A stretch of 64,000 nt of DNA, taken from the NCBI RefSeq assembly GCF_003626915.1, contig NZ_CP032570.1, forward strand, positions 62,001 to 126,000, read 5' to 3'. The stretch is from Tsuneonella amylolytica. Its GTDB lineage: Bacteria > Pseudomonadota > Alphaproteobacteria > Sphingomonadales > Sphingomonadaceae. Positions 1 to 7,560 of the stretch are shown piece by piece (within the stretch, counting starts at the first letter, position 1; every line of letters starts with the position of its first letter). The notes beneath the pieces were generated by a model that was not told the origin of the DNA, made no database searches, and saw nothing but the letters and a program-made list of their open reading frames with translations. A program made the position numbers and the translations under genes.

Positions 1-390
1 CGCCTGATGGGTTTCGGCCACCGTGTGTACAAGAACTACGATCCGCGCGCGACGGTAATGCAGAAGACGGTGCGCGAGGTGTTCGATGCGCTGAAGGTCG
101 ACGATCCGCTGTTCGAAACCGCGCTGCGGCTCGAGGAACTGGCGCTGAAGGACGACTACTTCATCGAAAAGAAGCTGTTCCCGAACGTCGATTTCTACTC
201 GGGCGTTATCCTCTCGGCGATCGGATTCCCGACGACGATGTTCACCGCGCTCTTCGCCCTCGCCCGCACGGTGGGCTGGGTCGCGCAGTGGAACGAGATG
301 ATCAGCGATCCCGCGCAGGTCATCGGCCGTCCGCGCCAGCTCTACACCGGACCGACCCAGCGCGACTACGTGCCGGTCGATCAGCGCTAG
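1..390 (+). CDS. gltA: Citrate synthase, C-terminal part (5' end outside window)
   Basis: This is the last 129 codons of a type II citrate synthase, which condenses acetyl-CoA and oxaloacetate to citrate at the entry of the TCA cycle. The fragment opens with the conserved [14 protein letters not shown] block, which carries active-site His and Arg residues. It also contains FYSGVIL, around the catalytic Asp region, and ends with the usual GRPRQLYTG segment and a short tail. The reading frame is open to the left edge, so the start lies upstream. A 67-codon membrane gene follows 12 bases later on the same strand. All six lysines in the fragment use AAG, which fits the high-GC codon bias of the window. 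The identification is firm from sequence; nothing about its promoter can be seen. Confidence 0.95.
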   Translation, partial: RLMGFGHRVYKNYDPRATVMQKTVREVFDALKVDDPLFETALRLEELALKDDYFIEKKLFPNVDFYSGVILSAIGFPTTMFTALFALARTVGWVAQWNEMISDPAQVIGRPRQLYTGPTQRDYVPVDQR

Positions 391-402
391 GGCGACTGGT
401 CT

Positions 403-606
403 ATGCGCGCCCTGCGGCTGCTCGCCCAGATCCTCGGGGTCGCGCTCGTCCTCGCGGGCGGATTGTGGGCCTTGCAGGGGCTGGGGCTGGTCATGTGGCC
501 GGCCGAAAGCTTCATGCTCGCCGAGCGCAAGTGGGCGCTCTACGGCGGCATTACCGTGGTGATCGGCGTCGTGCTGTTCTGGTGGGGCAGCCGACGCCGG
601 GTCTAG
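403..606 (+). CDS. Small membrane protein, unknown function
   Basis: This is a 67-residue predicted inner-membrane protein. Two hydrophobic segments are visible, at about residues 7-28 and 46-61, joined by a short polar stretch containing MLAERKW. It ends in a basic SRRRV tail, which suggests both termini lie on the cytoplasmic side. It follows citrate synthase by 12 bases on the same strand and could be co-transcribed with it. Its stop codon is 1 base from the stop of the convergent histidine-kinase-like gene. I do not recognise a family. The hydrophobic pattern and the good fit between two genes support it as real, but the length leaves some doubt. Confidence 0.6.
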   Translation: MRALRLLAQILGVALVLAGGLWALQGLGLVMWPAESFMLAERKWALYGGITVVIGVVLFWWGSRRRV

Positions 607-607
607 G

Positions 608-1990
608 CTAGGCGCGCGGCAGCGTGAGGGTGAAGGTCGCGCCCTTCCCCGGCTCGCTCGCCACGGTCAGGTCCCCGCCCATCGCGCGCGCCAGTCGGCG
701 CGAAATGTAGAGGCCCAGCCCCGATCCGCCATCGTTGTTGCGGCCAAGTCGTTCGAACTTCTCGAAAACGGCCTCGTGTTGGTTTTCGGCGAGGCCGGGA
801 CCTTCGTCCGTCACGCTGATTGCCGCGCGTGCGCCGGCATCGTCCAGCGACAACGTAACGGTCGATCCTTCGGGCGAATAGCGGACCGCGTTGCCGACGA
901 GGTTGAGCAGGATCTGCAGGACCCGCCGGAACTCCGCGATCGCCGACAGGCTCTCGCCCTCGCCCGGCGCCACGAGATCGATGCCGCGTTCGCGCGCGCG
1001 GACGCCGAGAATGCCGACCGCCCGCTGCGCGACATCCGACAGGTCTATACGGTCGGGCGCGGTGGCGAAATCTTCGGCCTCCACCACCTCCAGATCGGAC
1101 AGGTCCTCGATCAGCGCGAGGAGGTGCTGGCCAGCCGCGGCGATGTCGGCGGCGTAGTTGCTGTACTCGTCGGCCAGCGGCCCGGCGAGACGCGAACGGA
1201 TCGTCTCGGCGTTAGCGATGATCCGCGCGATGGGCTGGCGCAGGACGGGCGTCAGTTCGCGGCCGAACGAATGGCCGGACTTCACGCCGGGTTCGGGCGC
1301 GCGCGGCGTCGCTTTGGCCATCGGCACATCGGCGACGAGCAGCAGCTCGAACCCGCCGCTCGCGCCATCGGGTTGCCCGATCGGAACGAGCGTGACCGTC
1401 CACCGCCGGTCCGATCCCGGAACGGTGCACTCCGCGCCGTCGAGCAACCGCCAGTGCACGGGCTGCCGATGGGCGACCGCGGGAAACTCGACATGCTCCG
1501 ACCACGGCCTGCCGGGCTCGTCGCGCATCGCCCTGGCAAGGTCGGCAAGGTCGGGCGCGTGCGCGTCCACCGCGAGAACCCGCTGCCGGCCATCGAGCCG
1601 GGCGACCAGTTCGGCAAGGCCGCGATCGATCTCGAGCTTTCGGTCGTTGACCTCCTCTTCCGACAAGGGCGCGCGCGGGGCGGTCTGCCACGCACCGACC
1701 GCTATCGAGCAGCCGCCGTCGGTCCCGTTGGCCTCGTCGCCGTTGTCGGGCGCAATCTCGACCCAGGCGCGGACGGTATCTTCGCCGTCGAACGCCTCGA
1801 TCGTGCGGGCCAGCCTGAGGCCGAGCGTCCGGGCCTTGCGCACCACCTCGAGGAGTTGCGGCACGGCGAGCGTTCCGGGCAGCTCGCCCCCGCAGCGGCG
1901 CTGGAGACCGGCCAGCGGCTCGTCGGCCGACACCAGGCGATCGAGCGCGTCGGTGCGCGCGCGGGCGATGACGGCGTGAGCGGAAGCCAT
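608..1990 (-). CDS. Histidine-kinase-like protein lacking the phosphoacceptor His
   Basis: The protein has 460 residues and no transmembrane segment, so it is probably cytoplasmic. The N-terminal half resembles a sensory region but I cannot assign it. The C-terminal half is a recognisable HATPase_c domain: N box ILLNLVGNAVRYSPEG, G1 box DEGPGL, G2 box GGSGLGLYISRRLA. The dimerisation helix reads LTPVLRQPIARIIANAE. If LRQP is aligned with the canonical LRTP, the phosphoacceptor His is replaced by Pro; aligning on the ELxxx pair gives Arg instead. Either way no His sits at the site. ATP binding looks intact, so the protein may be a pseudokinase, or a kinase using another acceptor. It starts 2 bases after the stop of the DUF2336-like gene and is the last gene of a four-gene minus-strand operon. 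Confidence 0.85.
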   Translation of the reverse strand: MASAHAVIARARTDALDRLVSADEPLAGLQRRCGGELPGTLAVPQLLEVVRKARTLGLRLARTIEAFDGEDTVRAWVEIAPDNGDEANGTDGGCSIAVGAWQTAPRAPLSEEEVNDRKLEIDRGLAELVARLDGRQRVLAVDAHAPDLADLARAMRDEPGRPWSEHVEFPAVAHRQPVHWRLLDGAECTVPGSDRRWTVTLVPIGQPDGASGGFELLLVADVPMAKATPRAPEPGVKSGHSFGRELTPVLRQPIARIIANAETIRSRLAGPLADEYSNYAADIAAAGQHLLALIEDLSDLEVVEAEDFATAPDRIDLSDVAQRAVGILGVRARERGIDLVAPGEGESLSAIAEFRRVLQILLNLVGNAVRYSPEGSTVTLSLDDAGARAAISVTDEGPGLAENQHEAVFEKFERLGRNNDGGSGLGLYISRRLARAMGGDLTVASEPGKGATFTLTLPRA

Positions 1991-1992
1991 GA

Positions 1993-2943
1993 TCAGTACG
2001 CGCCGACGCGGGCGGATGCAGCAAGCAGCGCGGCAGCGCGGTCGGTCCGGAGCGCATCGAATCCCTCGGGCAGCGACACGTCGGGGTGGATCGTCAGGAA
2101 CTGTTCCTCGATCTCCTTGGGCTTGAGGCCCGCGGCGCGCAGCGACAGCGCAAGCCGGGCGAGCTGGCGATCGTTGGTGGCGACGATGGCGAGATCGCGC
2201 TCCTGATGGGTCATCGCCGACAGCGCGGTGAGGAACAGGGCAACCCCGCCGTGTCCGACCGCGAGTGCAGCGCGGGCACCTGCCCCCATTCCGGCGACGA
2301 GCCGGGCCAGCAGGCCGAGCCGGCCAGCCGATTCGTCGTAGGCTTCACGCAGCTTCGCCGCGACGGGAGCGGTATCGCCCTCCGCCCCGTTCGCCCACAC
2401 GGACAGCGCGGCGTGGAACAGGTCGGCAGGCAGTTCGCCCAGCGGCAGCTCCATGCGCCGCTGATGCTGGACGAAGCGGGCCTGCGCTGCGAGCGCGCCC
2501 ATCGCCGCGCTCGCCACGGCGGTATCGTCGGATGCCACCAGCGCCTGCAACAGCGGCGACAGGACGGGATCGATGGCGTTCTTGCTCTCCAGCCGTGCGA
2601 CGAGATGCCATTCCAGCGCGCGGGCGTGGCAGTGCGCGACCAGACGCTCGTCCATCAGCAATCGCTGCACGAGATCGTCGCGCATCCGGTCGGCGAACCC
2701 CCGCGTGTCCGCCATGTCCCGGCTTTCCGCCTCGGCGACGAGCAGTTGCCGCGCGATATCGCCGGTCATGGCGCGGACGCGGCTGACGATCTCGTCGCTG
2801 AACAGCGAATGGTCGTGGTTGGCAAGCAGGTGGCCGAGCACCGGGCCGACGGTGCCGAGCACGACGTCGCCTTGCGCGAGTTCGTCGCGCAGGACGGCTT
2901 CCACCGGCGCTTCGCTCGATTGGGGCATGACCGCATCGTTCAT
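1993..2943 (-). CDS. DUF2336-like alpha-helical protein
   Basis: This is a 316-residue soluble protein, strongly alpha-helical, alanine- and leucine-rich, with repeat-like helix pairs across residues 60-270. It has no catalytic motif that I can name. The C-terminal block (SLRAAGLKPKEIEEQFLTIH, then PEGFDALRTDRAAALLA) looks like a conserved family signature. My best match is the alphaproteobacterial DUF2336 family, recalled rather than searched. An open frame continues upstream over the neighbouring gene, but the Met beginning MNDAVMPQ is the sensible start because the extension is only a shadow of that gene. It lies between the NTase-like membrane gene (26 bases upstream) and the kinase-like gene (2 bases downstream), so it is probably co-translated with the latter. 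Confidence 0.75.
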   Translation of the reverse strand: MNDAVMPQSSEAPVEAVLRDELAQGDVVLGTVGPVLGHLLANHDHSLFSDEIVSRVRAMTGDIARQLLVAEAESRDMADTRGFADRMRDDLVQRLLMDERLVAHCHARALEWHLVARLESKNAIDPVLSPLLQALVASDDTAVASAAMGALAAQARFVQHQRRMELPLGELPADLFHAALSVWANGAEGDTAPVAAKLREAYDESAGRLGLLARLVAGMGAGARAALAVGHGGVALFLTALSAMTHQERDLAIVATNDRQLARLALSLRAAGLKPKEIEEQFLTIHPDVSLPEGFDALRTDRAAALLAASARVGAY

Positions 2944-2969
2944 CGTCGGCCGTCCTAGCGCCCCTGTGG

Positions 2970-4166
2970 TTAAGCCCGCGTTAGCTGCGCGCTTGGGGCA
3001 AGGAGCCGCAATCCGAGCGCCGCAACCGAGAGCAAGGCGATGCCGGGCGCAAAGATGCTTGCCGCCGCCAGCACTGCCGCGACCGACAGCACGAGAACCC
3101 GGTCGCCGAAGGGGCGCAGCAACGACGGTGCCACGTCCTCGCGCGCCAGGCGCATCGCGGCGACAATGACCGCCGCGGCGAAGGGCGCGCTCCAGTCGCC
3201 GAACGCTGCGGGGCTCGCCGCGCATGCAATCAGCGCCAGGTCGAGCGCCGCATCGCGCGCGGCGATCGGCCAGCGCTTCGGCGCGATCCCGCTTCCGGCC
3301 GCGGCGAAGGCGTCCAAAGCCGTCCCGGTCGAAGCGATGAACGCCGCCACCGCCAGCATCGCCAAGCCGATGGCGCTGTATCCGAAATAGCCCGTCGTGG
3401 CGCCCCCGGCGGTGAGCAATCCGCTCGCCGCCGTCAGGGCGACCGGCAACTGCGGGCGGCGCGCGATCGAGCGGGTGAGCCAACGCGCCGTGCGATAGGC
3501 CAGCGTGTCGCTCGGACGCGCCGGTCCCGGTTCCGGCACCCCGCGGGCATACCACAGCGGCTCGAACCGCGCGGCGACCTTCGCGTCGGACAGGGTCGCC
3601 CAGCGGCCTTCGTCGAGCCACTGGTCCGGTACCTCGACGCAGCGCGTGCCGCGTTGGAGGGCGATACGCAGCAGCCCGGCGGAAGGATCGGCATCGGGTG
3701 GCAGGTCGGCCAGCGCCTCCACCGCATCGCCGCGCGTGGCCAGCACGCCGGCCCATGCGCGGTCGCGGTCGATACGCTCGAACCCCCAGGGTACGGCCCG
3801 CTCGGCTGCGAAGACCCCGATGCCGGCGCGGCCCGAAAGCGCGTCGTGCAGCCATTCGCGGTCGGGCAGGATGCCGGGCGCAAAGACGAACAGCGTGTCG
3901 GCCGCCGCGACGAGACCGGAGAGCATGCGGGCGCGCCAAACCGCGTGGAATTTCGCCCCCCGGCGCTCCGCTTCGCGCTGCAGCGCGGCCACCTCCGCCA
4001 CCGGTTCTGGTGCGAGGCAGACGATCCGTTCGCATTCGAGCGCGAGCGCGGCGTGCAGTTGGTGCCAGGCAATGGGCTGCCCTGCGAGACGCGCGGGCGT
4101 GCCAGACGCGCCTTCGCCGTCCGCTTCCTCCGCCAATCGATCCAAGGTGATCAGCGCGATGCGCAC
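2970..4166 (-). CDS. Degenerate nucleotidyltransferase-like / CDP-alcohol-transferase-like membrane protein
   Basis: This is a 398-residue protein with two parts. Residues 1-190 look like a GT-A or nucleotidyltransferase fold: hydrophobic strand RIALITL, a shortened loop, then LAGQPIAWHQLHAAL, which mimics the usual LxGxPLIxxxLxxL. The nucleotide-binding GxGxR loop is missing. From about residue 230 to the end there are five or six hydrophobic segments; the first pair (RPQLPVALTAASGLLTAGG) resembles a CDP-alcohol phosphatidyltransferase start, but the DGxxAR..GxxxDxxxD motif is not there (TALDAFAAAGSG instead). The layout resembles bifunctional inositol-phosphate cytidylyltransferase/DIPP synthase with both active sites lost. 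That comparison is inference. I chose a GTG start because an AGGAG lies 9 bases upstream; a TTG seven codons earlier is the alternative. Confidence 0.7.
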   Translation of the reverse strand: MRIALITLDRLAEEADGEGASGTPARLAGQPIAWHQLHAALALECERIVCLAPEPVAEVAALQREAERRGAKFHAVWRARMLSGLVAAADTLFVFAPGILPDREWLHDALSGRAGIGVFAAERAVPWGFERIDRDRAWAGVLATRGDAVEALADLPPDADPSAGLLRIALQRGTRCVEVPDQWLDEGRWATLSDAKVAARFEPLWYARGVPEPGPARPSDTLAYRTARWLTRSIARRPQLPVALTAASGLLTAGGATTGYFGYSAIGLAMLAVAAFIASTGTALDAFAAAGSGIAPKRWPIAARDAALDLALIACAASPAAFGDWSAPFAAAVIVAAMRLAREDVAPSLLRPFGDRVLVLSVAAVLAAASIFAPGIALLSVAALGLRLLAPSAQLTRA

Positions 4167-4237
4167 CGCTGCCCGCTCCTGCCGCAAAGGTCGGCAGGGT
4201 TACGGCGCGCCAGGGTATTTGGCTAGCGTCGGAAAGC

Positions 4238-4540
4238 CTAAGGCGCGACGAAGCGGTCGCGGAACCGTTCGATCCGGCGCAGCACCGTGGGCTCGCCCGG
4301 CGCGGCGGCCACGGCTTCGTCGGCAAGGTCGATGAGGTCGCCGGCATGGAAGCTCGCGGCGAGGCCCTTCAGGCGCTGGGCCGCGACCGTCCAGTTCCCG
4401 TCGCAGCGCGCCCTGCGCATGAGGTCGAGATGATGATCGAGGCTGTCCGCGAACGCGGCGCGAAGCTCGGCGAGCAGCGCGGGATCCTCGCCTGCGGCAG
4501 CCGCGAGCGTCGCGTCGAATGAACCCTGTTCGTATGCCAT
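4238..4540 (-). CDS. Hpt-like protein lacking the phosphorylatable His
   Basis: This is a 100-residue helical protein. The segment AAQRLKGLAASFHAGDL aligns with the Hpt signature AHxLKGxAxxxGAxxL, but the phosphorylated histidine position is Gln (AQRLKG). The rest of the four-helix pattern, including the following helix DLIDLADEAV, is kept. A protein like this could bind response regulators or a kinase without carrying phosphate. The Met at MAYEQGS is preferred because AGGA sits about 10 bases upstream and homologous Hpt domains begin near here. An in-frame Met 15 codons upstream would extend it into the divergent promoter region. It is the first gene of the minus-strand operon that ends with the histidine-kinase-like gene, and is divergent from the coiled-coil gene at 4612. 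Confidence 0.7.
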   Translation of the reverse strand: MAYEQGSFDATLAAAAGEDPALLAELRAAFADSLDHHLDLMRRARCDGNWTVAAQRLKGLAASFHAGDLIDLADEAVAAAPGEPTVLRRIERFRDRFVAP

Positions 4541-4566
4541 CGGCGGCAATCCTAGGTCCGCGATGA

Positions 4567-4581
4567 TTAAGACTCTGTTGA
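4567..4581. promoter_or_regulatory. Possible CtrA-type binding site (TTAA-N7-TTGA)
   Basis: The sequence reads TTAA, seven bases, TTGA, one mismatch from the CtrA full site TTAA-N7-TTAA known in Alphaproteobacteria. It lies in the 71-base divergent gap between the Hpt-like gene and the coiled-coil gene, with the second half-site 30 bases before the coiled-coil start. An AT-rich TAAATT follows at 4599-4604 and could be the -10. A chance match is possible, since only one site was found and no binding data exist. Confidence 0.3.
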
Positions 4582-4611
4582 TCATGTCTGCTTTGGTGTA
4601 AATTCGCCGGC

Positions 4612-7257
4612 ATGAGTGGGGGATCACACATCCGGGCCGTGGGCCACGGAAGCGGCGCCGACGCGCCCGGCGAGGCTATCGCGGAGGGCAGCGAGCTGCT
4701 GGTTCTGGAAGAGGACTGGGTCGCCGATTCGCCCGCCGGAGACCAGTGGACGGAAACGCAGTGGATCGACGAGCCCGAGCGCCCGCGCGGCGAATGGCTC
4801 GCCCCTTCGCTCGCCGGACTGGCGATCGCGGGATGGACCGGCTTCTTCGTCTGGGCGCACCTCCCCGCCTTCACCGGCGGCGCGGCGCCTGCCGAATGGA
4901 GCGAGCTCGTGTCGCAGTGGGCGATGCCGGTTCTGCTGGTCGTCGGCGTCCTGTTGCTCGCGCTGCGCTTGAGCCGGCGCGAGGCGGGCCGTTTTGCCGA
5001 CGCCGCCGTGTCGCTGCGCGGCGAATCCGAGGCGCTCGAGGCACGTCTGTCGGTCGTGAACCGCGAACTCAGCCTCGCGCGCGAATTTCTCGCAAGCCAG
5101 ACCCGCGATCTCGAATCGCTCGGCCGGGTGGCGACGCAGCGTCTGTCGGAAAATGCCGACCGCCTGCAGGACCTCGTGCGCGACAACGGTACCCAAGTCG
5201 AGGCGATCGCTGGCGTCAGTCGCTCGGCGATGGAAAACATGGACCGGCTGCGCGGTGACCTGCCGGTCATCGCCAACGCCGCGCGCGACGTGTCGAACCA
5301 GATCGGGGCCGCGGGCAACACCGCCCACGGCCAGCTCGACGAACTGGTCGCCGGGTTCAACCGCCTCAACGAATTCGGGCAGGCGAGCGAACGACAGGTC
5401 GCGGTGCTGCGCGACCGGGTCGATGCCGCCCTCGCCGCTTTCGGTGCGCAGGCCGCCCAACTCGACGAGATCGCGGGAGCCCGCTTCGCAGCCTTGCGCG
5501 ACAAGAGCGAGGCATTCCGCGCCGAACTCGACGGGCGCGAGGTCGAAGCGCTGGCCGCCATGCGGCACCGCGCCGACCGCCTGCGCGAGGAGATCGGCGA
5601 GGCATCGGGCGAACTCGACACGCAGGAAGCAGAGCTGCTCAAGTCGCTGCAGGCCCGCGTCGCCTCGATCCGCGAGAGCGCCGATGCGATCGGCGTCAGT
5701 CTCGTCGGGGGAGAACGCGAAGCCATCACGGCATGGCGAACCCGGGTGGAAGAGTTCAAGGCGGACTTCGAGAATGCCGTCCGCCATGTCGAATCGATTG
5801 ATCAGGCCGCGAAGACCGGCGCGGCAGAGCGCCTGCGCGTCATCAGCGAGGAAGCCGAGCTCGTCGACGCGAAGCTGACCCAGTCACATGCGCTTTTCGT
5901 GGAGGAGATCGGCCGTCGCCGTGCACAGGCGACCGAGCTTGCAGCCGAACAGGCCCACCTCATCGGCGCGCGCCTTGCCGAAATCGACGCCGCCATTGCC
6001 GAGCGGCGCGAAGCCCATGCCGCGCATTCGGCGACGCTGGTCGCTCAGGGCGAGGAGATCGCGGGCAAACTGGCCGCGCTCGGCCACGAGATGGAGCGTG
6101 CGGCGGGTCACGGCCGCATGGCCGGCGGCGACCTTGTCGCCGCGCTCGATTCGCTGAGCGATCGACTGGGCGCAAGCCGCGCGGAACTGGGCGACACCGA
6201 TCGCCGCGTGGCCGAACTCACCGAAGCAAGCGTCCGGCTGCTCGAACTGATTCGCGCCAGCGCCGAACACAGTCGCACCGACCTTCCGGCCTCGATCGGC
6301 GATGCTGAGCATCGTCTTGCCGAACTGGGCCGTCAGGGCGAGGCGCTTGGGCTGATGCTGGGCGACGCGGGCGAGAAGAGCCGCGCCGTATCGGACTATG
6401 TCATCGTCGCGCAGCGCGAGGGCGCGGCAGCGATGGAGGCGGTCGATGCCTTCCACGAGCGCACCGCCGATGCGCACCGCGACACGCTGGCGCAGATCGC
6501 GATCGTCCGCGATCACCTGTCCGAGCTCGCGGATCGCACAGAAGCGCTCTCGGGCGCGGCGCAGGGCAGCCTGCGGGCGGCGATCGCGGAACTGGAAGAG
6601 GCAGCGGGCGGTGCGGTCGCGGGAATCGAAACCGGTGCCGCCGACCGGATCGAGAAAGTCGCCGCGCGTATCGCCGACGAGGCGACCGCAGCGGTCGACC
6701 GGGCCCTCAAGGTCCGTGTCGGCGACGCGCTGTCCGAACTGGAAGCCGGCGCGGCCGAAGCCGTCGGCGCGGGTCGCGATGCGGCGATCCAGCTTCGCGA
6801 CCAACTCGCCAAGGTCAACGAATTGGCAGGGCATCTCGAAAGCCGGGTTGCCCTCGCCCGCCAGCGTGCGGAAGAACAGGTCGATACCGACTTCTCGCGC
6901 CGGGTCGCGCTGCTCACAGAGAGCCTCAACAGCAACGCGATCGATATTGCGCGGGCGCTCGACAGCGACGTAAGCGACACCGCGTGGACGAGCTATCTGC
7001 GGGGCGACCGCGGAATCTTCACCCGCCGGGCGGTGCGCCTGCTCGAACCGTCGCAGGCGCGCGACGTGGCCGAACTGTACGACGGCGACCGCGATTTCCG
7101 CGAACACGTGAACCGTTACATCCACGACTTCGAGACGATGCTGCGCACGATGCTGTCGACCCGCGACGGTCACACGATCGGCGTCACCCTGCTCAGCAGC
7201 GACATGGGCAAGCTCTATGTCGCGATGGCGCAGGCGATCGAACGGCTGCGGGACTGA
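4612..7257 (+). CDS. Large membrane-anchored coiled-coil protein
   Basis: This is an 881-residue protein. The first 60 residues are acidic and cytoplasmic. Two transmembrane helices follow (about 65-84 and 103-121), with a short periplasmic loop. From about 130 to 800 it is almost uninterrupted alpha-helical coiled coil, rich in Ala, Glu, Arg and Leu with heptad-like spacing. The last 80 residues form a distinct non-coiled domain containing TSYLRGDRGIFTRRAVRLLE and DFREHVNRYIHDFE. I recall this C-terminal signature from other alphaproteobacterial coiled-coil proteins sometimes labelled kinesin-like or ATPase, but no nucleotide-binding motif is visible here. The architecture suggests a structural or polarity scaffold (inference, in the manner of TipN), not an enzyme. 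A possible CtrA site lies upstream. It is monocistronic and convergent with the DUF1467 gene. Confidence 0.85.
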   Translation: MSGGSHIRAVGHGSGADAPGEAIAEGSELLVLEEDWVADSPAGDQWTETQWIDEPERPRGEWLAPSLAGLAIAGWTGFFVWAHLPAFTGGAAPAEWSELVSQWAMPVLLVVGVLLLALRLSRREAGRFADAAVSLRGESEALEARLSVVNRELSLAREFLASQTRDLESLGRVATQRLSENADRLQDLVRDNGTQVEAIAGVSRSAMENMDRLRGDLPVIANAARDVSNQIGAAGNTAHGQLDELVAGFNRLNEFGQASERQVAVLRDRVDAALAAFGAQAAQLDEIAGARFAALRDKSEAFRAELDGREVEALAAMRHRADRLREEIGEASGELDTQEAELLKSLQARVASIRESADAIGVSLVGGEREAITAWRTRVEEFKADFENAVRHVESIDQAAKTGAAERLRVISEEAELVDAKLTQSHALFVEEIGRRRAQATELAAEQAHLIGARLAEIDAAIAERREAHAAHSATLVAQGEEIAGKLAALGHEMERAAGHGRMAGGDLVAALDSLSDRLGASRAELGDTDRRVAELTEASVRLLELIRASAEHSRTDLPASIGDAEHRLAELGRQGEALGLMLGDAGEKSRAVSDYVIVAQREGAAAMEAVDAFHERTADAHRDTLAQIAIVRDHLSELADRTEALSGAAQGSLRAAIAELEEAAGGAVAGIETGAADRIEKVAARIADEATAAVDRALKVRVGDALSELEAGAAEAVGAGRDAAIQLRDQLAKVNELAGHLESRVALARQRAEEQVDTDFSRRVALLTESLNSNAIDIARALDSDVSDTAWTSYLRGDRGIFTRRAVRLLEPSQARDVAELYDGDRDFREHVNRYIHDFETMLRTMLSTRDGHTIGVTLLSSDMGKLYVAMAQAIERLRD

Positions 7258-7273
7258 TCGTTCGCTCCGGCAT

Positions 7274-7289
7274 GCCGCGCTGGCGCGGC
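7274..7289. terminator. Short GC hairpin between convergent genes
   Basis: GCCGCG and CGCGGC form a perfect 6-bp stem with a 4-base loop in the 33-base gap between the convergent coiled-coil gene and the DUF1467 gene. It could end transcription from either side. There is no T tract, so it is a weak candidate for an intrinsic terminator. Confidence 0.3.
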
Positions 7290-7290
7290 G

Positions 7291-7560
7291 CTACACGGCG
7301 TCGATCGGGTAACCGAGCTTTTCGAGCGTGATCCAACCGTAAGTGTAGTTCGCCACCCACAGCGCGGTGAGCACGGCGGCGATGACCGTCGCCCGCTTGA
7401 GCAAGCGACCGGGGCGGAAATTGGCCGGCGCACTGTCGGCCTGCCCCGGCGTCTTTTCCAGCCCCATCTCCTCGTGCGTCCGCACGCCGAACGGCAGCAG
7501 GACGAACGCCGTCCCCACCCAGACGAGGAAGTAGATCGCCAGGATCGACGTCCACTTCAC
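7291..7560 (-). CDS. DUF1467 family membrane protein
   Basis: This is an 89-residue inner-membrane protein of the alphaproteobacterial DUF1467 family. It has two transmembrane helices, at about residues 5-25 and 57-76. The first contains YFLVWVGTAFVLLPFGVRT, typical of the family, and a short soluble loop with EEMGLEKTPGQADSAP follows. The function is unknown. Its start overlaps the stop of rnj by 4 bases (ATGA), so it is translationally coupled to RNase J and is the last gene of the long nuo-birA-coaX-rnj transcription unit. The conserved pairing of DUF1467 with rnj in related genomes is recalled knowledge, not checked here. Confidence 0.85.
   Translation of the reverse strand: MKWTSILAIYFLVWVGTAFVLLPFGVRTHEEMGLEKTPGQADSAPANFRPGRLLKRATVIAAVLTALWVANYTYGWITLEKLGYPIDAV

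Noticed and set aside
776-2206. 476-codon + strand open frame
   Set aside because: It lies opposite the kinase-like and DUF2336-like genes. It is an antisense shadow of high-GC codon use, with Arg/Asp/His-rich composition and no domain.
4200-5787. Two long minus-strand frames opposite the coiled-coil gene (519 and 387 codons)
   Set aside because: The coiled-coil gene on the + strand has a coherent TM and heptad pattern; these frames are Ser/Arg-rich shadows.
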